Source: Bog-756 sp963725275
Lineage (GTDB): Bacteria; Actinomycetota; Acidimicrobiia; Acidimicrobiales; RAAP-2
Reading direction: 5' to 3'
DNA length: 64,000 bases
Assembly (NCBI GenBank): GCA_963725275.1
Contig: CAVRXS010000005.1
Span: 310,001 to 374,000 of the forward strand
The notes beneath the pieces are model-generated. The model ran no database searches, was not told where the DNA came from, and saw nothing but the letters and a program-made list of their open reading frames with translations. Below are positions 8,027 through 15,114 of this stretch, piece by piece. The position numbers and the translations under genes were made by a program. Position 1 is the first letter of the stretch; each line of letters opens with the position of its first letter.

Positions 8027-8755
8027 TCACATGGATGGCATGGGATACATGGAGTGCATGGCGGGAACGAGGCCGGGGACCGACGACGGGTCCACGAAGA
8101 TGACGATTCCAAGAGTGGCGATCGCCAGTGCAACGGGCACGTCGATGACCGCTCGTGGAGCCATGAGCTTCTGGGCGAGGATCACCCCGGTGATCACGGC
8201 CATCCAGGTCAGGCTCATCGCGCCGAGCGCCACCACCATCAGCATGAGCCCGATGCTCGAGCCGACACAGCACAGCCCGAGACCCAGTCCGGACGGCACC
8301 ATCTCCCGGCACATCCCGCGGAACCGCCGCTTTGTCGGCGTGCGTTCGTAGAGGGCAGCCACCACGGTGAAGGCGCCGGCGACGACCGTCCCGTGTGGTC
8401 TGTAGAGCGCGTACACGGCGACGCCGAAGAGGGCCCACACGGCGAGGTACGACCCCACGTACCGTGGTACCTCTAGCGTCCGGAGCCGGGTCTGCGCGAG
8501 CCGCAGCACCGTCGGAGCCGCTCCCGGCAGCATCATCGCGGCCATCATCGGAACCCACACGGACAAGAAGTAGGGGAACGAACCCAGGCGGGTGGCCACG
8601 CCCATGTCCATGCCGCTCATGCGTTGGATGGTGAGGAACCAGCACGCCGTTCCGATGCCGACGGTGGCCGCCAACGCCGTGGTGGTCACAGCAGTCGTGG
8701 TCACCCGAGGTCCGGCGTCTGTGATCGCCGGTGTCGATACCGATGCCGTCTCCAT
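8027..8755 (-). CDS. DUF2182 multi-pass membrane protein
   Basis: 242 residues with about six hydrophobic segments. The family signature is clear: M(S)GMDMG after the first helix, then WVPMMAAMMLPGAAP in the second and CCVGSSIGLMLMVVALGAMSLTWM further on; the Met/His-rich helices suggest metal binding. DUF2182 proteins are predicted metal-binding integral membrane proteins of unknown function. A C-terminal His/Met-rich tail (MHSMYPMPSM) is notable. Start ATG 8755 is 10 bases after the ArsR gene, so it is co-transcribed with the ArsR/SRPBCC pair and probably under the same operator. Confidence 0.8.
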   Translation of the reverse strand: METASVSTPAITDAGPRVTTTAVTTTALAATVGIGTACWFLTIQRMSGMDMGVATRLGSFPYFLSVWVPMMAAMMLPGAAPTVLRLAQTRLRTLEVPRYVGSYLAVWALFGVAVYALYRPHGTVVAGAFTVVAALYERTPTKRRFRGMCREMVPSGLGLGLCCVGSSIGLMLMVVALGAMSLTWMAVITGVILAQKLMAPRAVIDVPVALAIATLGIVIFVDPSSVPGLVPAMHSMYPMPSM

Positions 8756-8765
8756 TGTGGCTGTC

Positions 8766-9125
8766 CTATCTCTCCGGTTTCCGGCTCTTGTCTCTGGTGT
8801 CTGCGTGAGCGGCTTCGGCCACCCGTTTGATGCTCTCGAGCCGTTGGTCCCACTTCCTGGCGAGGTCGCCCATGACCCGGGTGGCCTGGTCGAGGCGGGC
8901 CGTCTCGACCCGGTAGAGGACTTCGCGGCCCTGCTTTCGACGGCTCACCAGGCCGGCCTCCTCGAGCACGACCAGGTGTTTCGACACCGCCTGCCGGGAG
9001 AAGGGAACCTGTTCGGCCAACTCGCTGGCGCTCGCTTCGCCACCGCCGACGAGCAGGTCGAGGACCCGACGACGAGACGGCTCGGCGATGGCCGACCAGA
9101 GCTGATCGTCGGGCGGGTTCCTCAT
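8766..9125 (-). CDS. ArsR/SmtB-family winged-helix regulator
   Basis: 119 residues from ATG 9125, overlapping the SRPBCC stop by 4 bases (ATGA). The winged-helix core covers residues 8-85: AIAEPSRRRVLDLLV, ASASELAEQVPFSRQAVSKH and the wing VSRRKQGREVLYRVE. No Cys-rich metal site is visible, which fits the non-metal ArsR subgroup encoded with SRPBCC (AHSA1-like) proteins. Tandem inverted repeats upstream of the operon (9595-9641) are the probable binding sites, implying autoregulation. Signal unknown. Confidence 0.85.
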   Translation of the reverse strand: MRNPPDDQLWSAIAEPSRRRVLDLLVGGGEASASELAEQVPFSRQAVSKHLVVLEEAGLVSRRKQGREVLYRVETARLDQATRVMGDLARKWDQRLESIKRVAEAAHADTRDKSRKPER

Positions 9126-9571
9126 CCCGTCCGGTGTCCGGCGAACAACCCGGCGAGGCGGTTCAGGAAGTCTGCCCAACCGCCGTCGTGCTCGTCCGCA
9201 TAGCGGGCCTTCTCGGCATCGGGCCACGGGAGCAGCTCGTCGCCGCTCTCGACGACCCGCAGATGGGTGCGCTCCGCGCCGCGGGGGGTCAGACTGAACT
9301 CGACCAGCACGGAGTTGGCCGGTGCCGGCTCCTCCCCGGCGGGATGGTTCCAGCGGAACGAGAACCGGTTGGGCGGATCGACCGTCTCGACCACCACGGG
9401 CCCGCCCTGGTGCTCGCCGAAACCCATATAGCCCTGGCCGCCCGGCTCGAGCGCCAACTCGACCTCGTCGGCGAACCACTTGATGATCTGATCGGGCTCG
9501 GTGATGGTGTGCCACACCACGTCTACCGGAGCCTCGATCACGATGTCTTGCTCGATCCGCAAATCGCCCAT
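9122..9571 (-). CDS. SRPBCC (AHSA1/CalC-like) domain protein
   Basis: 149 residues from ATG 9571 behind AGGAG; a longer reading to 9598 would place the start before the ribosome site. The START/Bet v 1-like pattern is clear: IVIEAPVDVVWHTITEPDQIIKWF at residues 8-31 and the C-terminal helix GGWADFLNRLAGLF. Such proteins bind hydrophobic ligands in a deep pocket; paired with ArsR regulators they are thought to sense or buffer a small molecule. First gene of the minus-strand operon SRPBCC-ArsR-DUF2182-DUF899. Confidence 0.85.
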   Translation of the reverse strand: MGDLRIEQDIVIEAPVDVVWHTITEPDQIIKWFADEVELALEPGGQGYMGFGEHQGGPVVVETVDPPNRFSFRWNHPAGEEPAPANSVLVEFSLTPRGAERTHLRVVESGDELLPWPDAEKARYADEHDGGWADFLNRLAGLFAGHRTG

Positions 9572-9594
9572 CTCTCTCCTGCCTTTCTCGATCT

Positions 9595-9641
9595 GCAACC
9601 AAAGGTAGCACGTCTTCGGCTAAAGCGCAACCATTTGTTGC
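9595..9641. promoter_or_regulatory. tandem ArsR-type inverted repeats
   Basis: Two related inverted repeats lie 24-70 bases upstream of the SRPBCC start: GCAACCAAAGGTAGC at 9595-9609 (one mismatch) and GCAACCATTTGTTGC at 9627-9641 (GCAAC arms perfect). Both share the GCAACC half-site. Their place ahead of an autogenous ArsR operon makes them candidate operators. Binding is inferred. Confidence 0.55.
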
Positions 9642-9824
9642 ACATGGAACGAGTGTCACAACTGCCGTGCGACAAGCCGGCCGCTGCAGGTGGCACCGCA
9701 CGCGGTCCCGACGCGGCTGCCGGGTCGACCCGTTCGAGCCGTCAGAACCGAGGAGGTACGGATCGAACTCGTCTGCGATCACCACGACGGGTCGCAACCA
9801 CGGCGACAGGTAACCTGCTCAGCC

Positions 9825-11237
9825 ATGACCAAGGGCGCCGTTGTGAGCCGGGCCGAGGACTTCCCCCGCTGGTACCAGGAAGTGATCGCCGGAGCCGAGA
9901 TGGCGGAGAACGGCCCGGCGCGGGGCACCATGGTCATTCGGCCCTGGGGCTACGGGATCTGGGAGCTCATGCAGGCCGAGCTCGACCGGCGCATCAAGGA
10001 GACCGGCGCCGAGAACGCCTACTTCCCGCTCTTCATCCCCGAGTCGTTCCTGCGGCGCGAGGCGGAGCACGTCGAGGGGTTCGCTCCCGAGCTGGCCGTG
10101 GTGACCCATGGCGGGGGCAAAGAGCTGGAGGAGCCACTGGTCGTCCGTCCGACCAGCGAGACGGTGATCAACAGCTTCTTCTCCAAGTGGATCCAGAGTC
10201 ACCGCGACCTGCCGATGCTGCTCAACCAGTGGGCCAACGTGGTGCGCTGGGAGCTGCGGCCCCGTCTCTTCCTGCGGACGACGGAGTTCCTCTGGCAGGA
10301 GGGCCACACCGCGCACGCGAGCGAGGCCGACGCCCGCTCCTACGCCCTGCGCGTGCTCGACGAGGTGTACCGGACCACCATGGTCGACGTGCTGGGCATC
10401 CCGGTGTTCACCGGGCACAAGACGGCTCGCGAGCGCTTCGCCGGCGCCATCCAGAGCTGGACCTGCGAGGGGATGATGGGAGACGGCAAGGCGCTGCAGA
10501 TGGGCACAAGCCACGAGCTCGGGCAGAACTTCTCCCGGGCATTCGACACCACATACACCAACGCCGCCGGCACCCTGGAACACGTCTGGCAGACATCGTG
10601 GGGGGTCTCGACCCGGCTGGTGGGGGCGCTGGTCATGGGACACGGCGACGACTTCGGGCTGCGGCTACCCCCGGCCTTGGCCCCGGCCCAGGTGGTGGTC
10701 ATGGTGGTCAAGCAGGACGAGGCGGTGGGAGCGGCGGCCCGGGCTCTGGCAGCCGAGCTGGGTGCCGGTGGCTGGCGGGTGCGGATCGACGACCGAACCG
10801 ACACCAGCTTCGGTCGTCGGAGCGTGGACTGGGAGCTCAAAGGGGTGCCGGTCCGGGTCGAGGTCGGACCCCGCGACCTCGCCGAAGGAAACGTCACCGT
10901 CGTCATCCGCCACATCAGGGAGAAGCGGAATGTGGCGCTCGGCGCAGTGGCGGGCGAGGTGTCGGCGATCCTGGCCCAGGTGGGCCCGGACCTGTTGGCG
11001 GAGGCTGTGGCGATCCGTGACGAGCGCACGGTCGAGGTCGACTCGCTCGATGCGGCCATCGAGGCCGGCGCCACCGGCTTCGCCAGGGTGCCCATGGCGG
11101 CGCTGGGGGACGACGGTGAGGACCGGCTCGCCGCCGACGCTCTGACGATCCGCTGCCTGCAGCGGCCCGACGGAGGACTGGCCGAGCCCGCCGACAGCGA
11201 CGCCGACCTCGTGGCCGTGGTCGGCCGCTCCTACTAG
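9825..11237 (+). CDS. proS: prolyl-tRNA synthetase (type 3, archaeal/eukaryotic-like)
   Basis: 470 residues from ATG 9825. Class II synthetase motifs appear in order: motif 1 region GYGIWELMQAELDRRIKE, YFPLFIPESFLRREAEHVEGF, LVVRPTSETVI (around 108-118), motif 2 WELRPRLFLRTTEFLWQEGH, and the motif 3 glycine/arginine segment QTSWGVSTRLVGALVMGHGD. The anticodon-binding domain follows. The short form without the large bacterial insertion (YbaK-like editing domain) and the MGTSHELGQNF segment place it with archaeal/eukaryotic-type ProRS, present in a subset of bacteria. It charges tRNA-Pro. It is a single gene, divergent from the SRPBCC operon; no T-box was seen. Confidence 0.92.
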   Translation: MTKGAVVSRAEDFPRWYQEVIAGAEMAENGPARGTMVIRPWGYGIWELMQAELDRRIKETGAENAYFPLFIPESFLRREAEHVEGFAPELAVVTHGGGKELEEPLVVRPTSETVINSFFSKWIQSHRDLPMLLNQWANVVRWELRPRLFLRTTEFLWQEGHTAHASEADARSYALRVLDEVYRTTMVDVLGIPVFTGHKTARERFAGAIQSWTCEGMMGDGKALQMGTSHELGQNFSRAFDTTYTNAAGTLEHVWQTSWGVSTRLVGALVMGHGDDFGLRLPPALAPAQVVVMVVKQDEAVGAAARALAAELGAGGWRVRIDDRTDTSFGRRSVDWELKGVPVRVEVGPRDLAEGNVTVVIRHIREKRNVALGAVAGEVSAILAQVGPDLLAEAVAIRDERTVEVDSLDAAIEAGATGFARVPMAALGDDGEDRLAADALTIRCLQRPDGGLAEPADSDADLVAVVGRSY

Positions 11238-11306
11238 ACCCGGCCTGTCCGCCATCCGTGCGCGCTGCGCGACGGTCGGGTTGCACGGCTTCCTGGTGAG
11301 GTGGAT

Positions 11307-11876
11307 TCAGCCGCTGGCCGCGACCGCTCGTAATTCGGCAACGGAGTCGCGCATGATGGTGGCGAGATCGCGGCCGTGGTCCCCAGTGGCCCAACGCTCA
11401 ACGGCCACGCGTAGCACCGTCATGCCGGCCTCGGCGGCGAATGTCGCCTGCGGTTCGCCCACGCCGCGCTGACGCAGAGCGTCGGCAACCGCTGCGGCGT
11501 AATCAGCCAGCTTGGCGAGTTCCCGCTCGCGCAGTTCGGGGTTGGCGGCGATGACAGCCTGGCGCTGGCGGGACAGGTCCTGGCGGAACTCGCCGAGCAT
11601 GGCTGCGGCGGCGTCGAGGCCCCCGGAAACGGCATCGAGTGGGCCGTCAGTCGCGGGTGCGCCGGCCACCCCGGCCACGATCCGCTCCTTGAGAAGGGCG
11701 GATCCACCGAACAGCACCTCTCGCTTGTCCGGGAAGTGCCGGAAGAAGGTGCGCTCGGTCACTCCTGCTCGGACGGCGATCTGGGCAGCTGTGGTCTGGT
11801 CGAATCCGCGCTCCGAGTAGAGCGCGAGGGCAGCTTCCTGAAGCCGACCTCGACTGTCCGGCTCCCATCGACCCAT
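11307..11876 (-). CDS. TetR family regulator
   Basis: 189 residues. N-terminal HTH at 8-55 with AALALYSERGFDQTTAAQIA and AGVTERTFFRHFPDKREVLF, the latter with the TFFRHF recognition helix. The C-terminal domain is helical with no further motif I can name. It is divergent from an NAD-dependent epimerase-like gene, and a perfect 7-1-7 inverted repeat overlapping that gene's -35 box lies between them, so it most likely represses both genes. Inducer unknown. Confidence 0.85.
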   Translation of the reverse strand: MGRWEPDSRGRLQEAALALYSERGFDQTTAAQIAVRAGVTERTFFRHFPDKREVLFGGSALLKERIVAGVAGAPATDGPLDAVSGGLDAAAAMLGEFRQDLSRQRQAVIAANPELRERELAKLADYAAAVADALRQRGVGEPQATFAAEAGMTVLRVAVERWATGDHGRDLATIMRDSVAELRAVAASG

Positions 11877-11891
11877 GCACCCATCCTACCG

Positions 11892-11920
11892 TTGACAGTC
11901 ACTGTCATCGGATCTATGGT
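11892..11920 (+). promoter_or_regulatory. promoter with overlapping TetR operator
   Basis: TTGACA at 11892-11897 and TATGGT at 11915-11920 are separated by 17 bases, a near-consensus promoter facing the SDR gene. TGACAGT-C-ACTGTCA (11893-11907) is a perfect inverted repeat covering the -35 box, where a bound TetR dimer would block polymerase. A weaker related TGATAG/CTGACATCA arrangement follows at about 11919-11940. Confidence 0.65.
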
Positions 11921-11959
11921 GATAGCAGTAACTGACATCACTACCCCGGAGGGAGCATC

Positions 11960-12883
11960 ATGAGGATCTTTGTCACCGGCGCATCGGGTTGGATCGGCTC
12001 TGCGGTCGTGCCCGAGCTGCTGGATGCCGGCCACGAGGTGGTCGGCCTCGCCCGTTCCGAGGCATCGGCGCAGCAGCTCGAGGTGGCCGGCGCCCTGGTC
12101 CAGCGGGGCGACCTCGACGACCCCGACAGCCTGGCCAAGGCGGCCGCCGACTCCGACGGAGTGATCCACCTGGCGTTCCAGCATGAGGTGGCCTTCGGGG
12201 GCAACTTCGCCGCGGCCGGAGCTGCAGACCGGCTGGCGGTGGAGGCGATGGGCGCGGCTCTGGCCGACTCCGACCGACCCTTTGTGCTCGCCTCGGGCAT
12301 GATCGGCCTGACAGCCGGGAGGGTGGCCATCGAGGAGGACGGGCTCGTCGCGAGCCCCGAAGTTCGGGCCAACCCCGCTGGCCTGCGGGCGGCCACAGCC
12401 CTGCTCGCTCTCTCCCTGAGGGGCATTGGCGTCCGCTCGTCGGTGCTGCGTTTCGCGCCGACCGTGCACGGCGACGGCGACAACGGGTTCGTGGCCACCC
12501 TCGTCGGCATCGCTCGCCAGCGGGGCGTGGCCGGTTATGTGGGAGACGGCACCAACCGGTGGCCCGCGGTGCACCGCTCCGACGCCGCCCGCCTGGCACG
12601 CCTGGCCGTCGAATCCGCTCCCGCCGGCTCGGTCCTGCACGCCGTCGGCGAAGAGGGCGTCCCTTTCCGAGAGATCGCCGAGGGGATGGGACGCCATCTC
12701 GGTGTTCCGACAGCGTCGGTGACGCCCGCCGACGCGGTCGAACAATTCGGCCACTTGGCCCACTTCGTTGGCCTGGACAGCCCCGTCACCGCCACCATCA
12801 CCCGTGAGCTGCTCGGATGGAATCCGACCGGACCCGGCCTCCTCGAGGACCTCGAGCAGGACTACTACTACCGCGAGGGATAG
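11960..12883 (+). CDS. NAD-dependent epimerase/dehydratase-type SDR
   Basis: 307 residues, atypical/extended SDR. The nucleotide-binding loop VTGASGWIGSAVVPELL is at residues 5-21, then ARSEASAQQL, and a DGVIHLAF strand near 74. The classical YxxxK is not obvious; the usual region reads LRAATALLALSLRGIGV, so catalytic activity by the canonical mechanism is uncertain. It resembles actinobacterial NAD(P)-binding proteins of unknown substrate. Transcribed from the TTGACA/TATGGT promoter, divergent from its probable TetR repressor. Confidence 0.8.
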   Translation: MRIFVTGASGWIGSAVVPELLDAGHEVVGLARSEASAQQLEVAGALVQRGDLDDPDSLAKAAADSDGVIHLAFQHEVAFGGNFAAAGAADRLAVEAMGAALADSDRPFVLASGMIGLTAGRVAIEEDGLVASPEVRANPAGLRAATALLALSLRGIGVRSSVLRFAPTVHGDGDNGFVATLVGIARQRGVAGYVGDGTNRWPAVHRSDAARLARLAVESAPAGSVLHAVGEEGVPFREIAEGMGRHLGVPTASVTPADAVEQFGHLAHFVGLDSPVTATITRELLGWNPTGPGLLEDLEQDYYYREG

Positions 12884-12955
12884 ATCCCGGGAAGCTTGTC
12901 GACGTAACGGCCGAGGGCGGGAGTGGCGTCGTCTCTGCCGGGTAATGTCCCCGGC

Positions 12956-13366
12956 ATGATGCCGGAAGAGATGTCCGACCTCGTGCACCTCCGCCGGGCA
13001 CGCGATTTCATAGACCGCCAGTACGCGCAACCACTCGATGTCCCGGCCATGGCCCGTACCGCGCTCATGTCGCCGGCGCACTTCTCTCGCAAGTTCCGTT
13101 CGGCCTACGGCGAGACTCCCTACGCCTATCTCATGACCCGACGCATCGAGCGGGCGAAGGCGCTCCTTCGTCAGGGAACCTCTGTCACCGACACCTGCGT
13201 CGCCGTCGGCTGTACGTCGCTCGGCTCGTTCAGTTCGCGCTTCAGCGAGATAGTCGGCATGACACCGTCGCAGTACCGCACACGCGACCACCGCGACCTC
13301 GACGTCCTTCCGGCATGCGTGAGTATGTTCGGAACACGACCGCGGCGTACCCCGGTCACCGTCTGA
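12956..13366 (+). CDS. AraC-type DNA-binding protein (HTH only), copy 1
   Basis: 136 residues from ATG 12956. Almost the entire protein is the two-HTH AraC domain: ARDFIDRQYAQPLDVPAMA, LMSPAHFSRKFRSAYGETPY, then SVTDTCVAVGCTSLGSFSSR and the GMTPSQYR end. There is no ligand-binding domain, so the signal must come otherwise. A VOC/glyoxalase gene begins 124 bases downstream on the same strand. The same pairing occurs again at 18475-19378 and the two AraC proteins are clearly paralogous (shared AHFSR-F, YLxTRRxERAxALLR, GSFxxxF). Confidence 0.85.
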   Translation: MMPEEMSDLVHLRRARDFIDRQYAQPLDVPAMARTALMSPAHFSRKFRSAYGETPYAYLMTRRIERAKALLRQGTSVTDTCVAVGCTSLGSFSSRFSEIVGMTPSQYRTRDHRDLDVLPACVSMFGTRPRRTPVTV

Positions 13367-13489
13367 GCCCTGCGGCCCTGGCCGATCGGCACCGAGCGCA
13401 GTGCTGCCGGGCAGTGGGTTCACGACCCGCCCCCGCACCGAGCAGGATCGGAGAAGCACGCATCGGGTCGGTACTCCTATTCTTGTGGC

Positions 13490-13888
13490 ATGACAGTCAC
13501 CGTCTCCTCGATGTTCATCCCCGTCCACGATCCCGATGCCGCGCTCGGCTTCTATCGCGATGCGCTGGGCCTGGAAGTTCGCATGGACGTCGCGTCCGAT
13601 GGCTTCCGCTGGGTCACCGTCGGTGCCCCAGGGCAGGACATCGGCATCGTCCTCTCCCAGCCGCACGGCGGCCGTTCGCAGGCCGAAGGGGACGCCCTCC
13701 TGGCACTCATGACGCAGGGCTCGCTCCAGGCTGCGATCTTCCAATCCGACGACCTCGACACGACGTTCGAGAAGGTGCGGGCGTCGGGCGCCGAGGTGCT
13801 CCAGGAGCCGACCTCCCAGCCCTGGGGAGCGCGCGACTGCGCCTTTCGCGACCCCTCGGGCAACCTCGTCCGCATCGCGCAGGCCTGA
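13490..13888 (+). CDS. VOC (glyoxalase/bleomycin resistance) protein, copy 1
   Basis: 132 residues. VOC fold markers: SSMFIPVHDPDAALGFYRDA near the N-terminus and CAFRDPSGNLVRIAQA at the end. The fold binds a divalent metal or small toxic molecules; substrate unknown. Partner of the upstream AraC gene. It is closer to the VOC family found next to short AraC regulators than to true lactoylglutathione lyase. Confidence 0.85.
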   Translation: MTVTVSSMFIPVHDPDAALGFYRDALGLEVRMDVASDGFRWVTVGAPGQDIGIVLSQPHGGRSQAEGDALLALMTQGSLQAAIFQSDDLDTTFEKVRASGAEVLQEPTSQPWGARDCAFRDPSGNLVRIAQA

Positions 13889-13910
13889 CTCCTCACGCGC
13901 CGCATCCACT

Positions 13911-14609
13911 CTACGTCGCGGCACCCGGAGCGATCGAGGCATCGTCGGGGTTGGTCGCTCGCACGCAGGCGACCGGTGGATCAAGGTCGAGCATCGTCAT
14001 TTCGATGCCGATGAACCCGGCGCGACCGAGGAGATCGGTCAGTTCGCGTGCCGCGGTGTGGGAAGTCGCCGCTGTCGCTCCGGGGCAGCGCGGCTGGGTG
14101 ACGAGCGCGATCTGGGCACCACGGCGGAGGAGGCGCCGGACGCCGGCGAGGCGGACCTCAGGCTGAGGCCAGAAGCCGACGCTGTTGACGGCCAGCGCGA
14201 CGTCGAAGGGAGTTCGGAAGGGTTCGGGTAGCTCCTCGAGGCCTCGTCCGGGTCGCGCGACCGGCACCACGTCCTCGACCGGCGCGCAGACCAGGCGGAC
14301 TCGGCCGGCGGCGACCGCTGCCGCGTTGCGTCGGCGAGCTTGGCGGATCATGATCGGTGAGTGGTCGACGCCGACGACGAGCCCATCGACCGCCCGTTCA
14401 GCGAGTGCGGCCATGGCGACGCCGGGGCCGCACCCCAGCTCCAGTACCCGTGCGTTCGGCTCGACGGCGAGCAACCCGACGGCCCATCGACTGCGAGTGA
14501 CGCTCGACCCCCGGTGACCCATGATCCAACCGACGACGTGGCCGCCTGGGCCGGCGGGGTTGTGGAATTGGCGCACGACGCTGCGCCGCGCACGGTCAGA
14601 AGTTGTCAT
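13911..14609 (-). CDS. class I SAM-dependent methyltransferase
   Basis: 232 residues from ATG 14609. Motif I VLELGCGPGVAMAAL with the preceding strand, then VVGVDHSPIMIRQA (motif II acidic Asp binding the ribose) and VRLVCAPVEDV. The later DVALAVNSVGFWPQPE is motif IV. The N-terminal PAGPGGHVVGWIM resembles small-molecule methyltransferases. Substrate unknown. It is divergent from a MerR gene, whose operator-like box lies between them. Confidence 0.82.
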   Translation of the reverse strand: MTTSDRARRSVVRQFHNPAGPGGHVVGWIMGHRGSSVTRSRWAVGLLAVEPNARVLELGCGPGVAMAALAERAVDGLVVGVDHSPIMIRQARRRNAAAVAAGRVRLVCAPVEDVVPVARPGRGLEELPEPFRTPFDVALAVNSVGFWPQPEVRLAGVRRLLRRGAQIALVTQPRCPGATAATSHTAARELTDLLGRAGFIGIEMTMLDLDPPVACVRATNPDDASIAPGAAT

Positions 14610-14624
14610 CCGTCCAGTAGACAA

Positions 14625-14642
14625 CCTCCAGTACACTAGAGG
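14625..14642. promoter_or_regulatory. MerR-type operator (imperfect dyad)
   Basis: CCTCCAGTACACTAGAGG is an 18-bp dyad with 14 of 18 symmetric positions, of the same layout as MerR-family boxes (outer CCTC/GAGG). It lies five bases before the GTG start of the MerR gene and about 16 before the divergent methyltransferase start, so it could control both. Binding is inferred. Confidence 0.5.
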
Positions 14643-14646
14643 TCAA

Positions 14647-15114
14647 GTGTCCGACCATCTCCTTCCGATCGGCGAGCTCTCGACGCGCACCGGTGTCGCG
14701 GTCACTGCCCTGCGCTACTACGACGAGCTCGGTCTGGTCCGACCCAAAGTCCGGGCTTCCGGTCAGCGCCGCTACTCGGAGTCGGCCGTCCGGGCCGTCG
14801 GCATCGTGCGGTTCCTGCGCGAAGTCGGGTTCTCGCTGGCCGAGGTCGCCGAGCTGATCGGCGCCCACAATGGGAAGGCTCGGTGGTCGGCCCTCGTGGA
14901 CCGCAAGCTCTCCGCCTTGGCCGAGCAGCAACGCCGCCTCCTGGTCGCCCGAACAGCATTGGAGCACGCGCGTGACTGCCCGGCGACCGACCCGTCGCGC
15001 TGCCCACGCTTCTGGTCGATCGTCGACGCCCGCCTGAGCGGCGCGTCGCTCGAGGAAAGCCATGCCGTCGTCGACGGAACGGCCCGGACGACAAGGAAGA
15101 GCCATGCTCCGTAG
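14647..15114 (+). CDS. MerR family transcriptional regulator
   Basis: 155 residues from GTG 14647. Winged HTH at 4-72: IGELSTRTGVAVTALRYYDE followed by GQRRYSESAVRAVGIVRFLR. The C-terminal dimerisation helix AEQQRRLLVARTALEHA leads to CPATDPSRC, a pair of cysteines, but not the four-Cys cluster of SoxR, so a [2Fe-2S] sensor is not supported. It overlaps the downstream phosphoesterase by 11 bases. Effector unknown. Confidence 0.85.
   Translation: MSDHLLPIGELSTRTGVAVTALRYYDELGLVRPKVRASGQRRYSESAVRAVGIVRFLREVGFSLAEVAELIGAHNGKARWSALVDRKLSALAEQQRRLLVARTALEHARDCPATDPSRCPRFWSIVDARLSGASLEESHAVVDGTARTTRKSHAP

Noticed and set aside
11759..13984. A 741-codon minus-strand frame covering the SDR, AraC and VOC genes.
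   Set aside because: It crosses three well-supported genes and two promoters; shadow of high GC.
14647..15114. SoxR identity for the MerR protein, suggested by the operator shape.
   Set aside because: The four-Cys iron-sulfur cluster of SoxR is missing.
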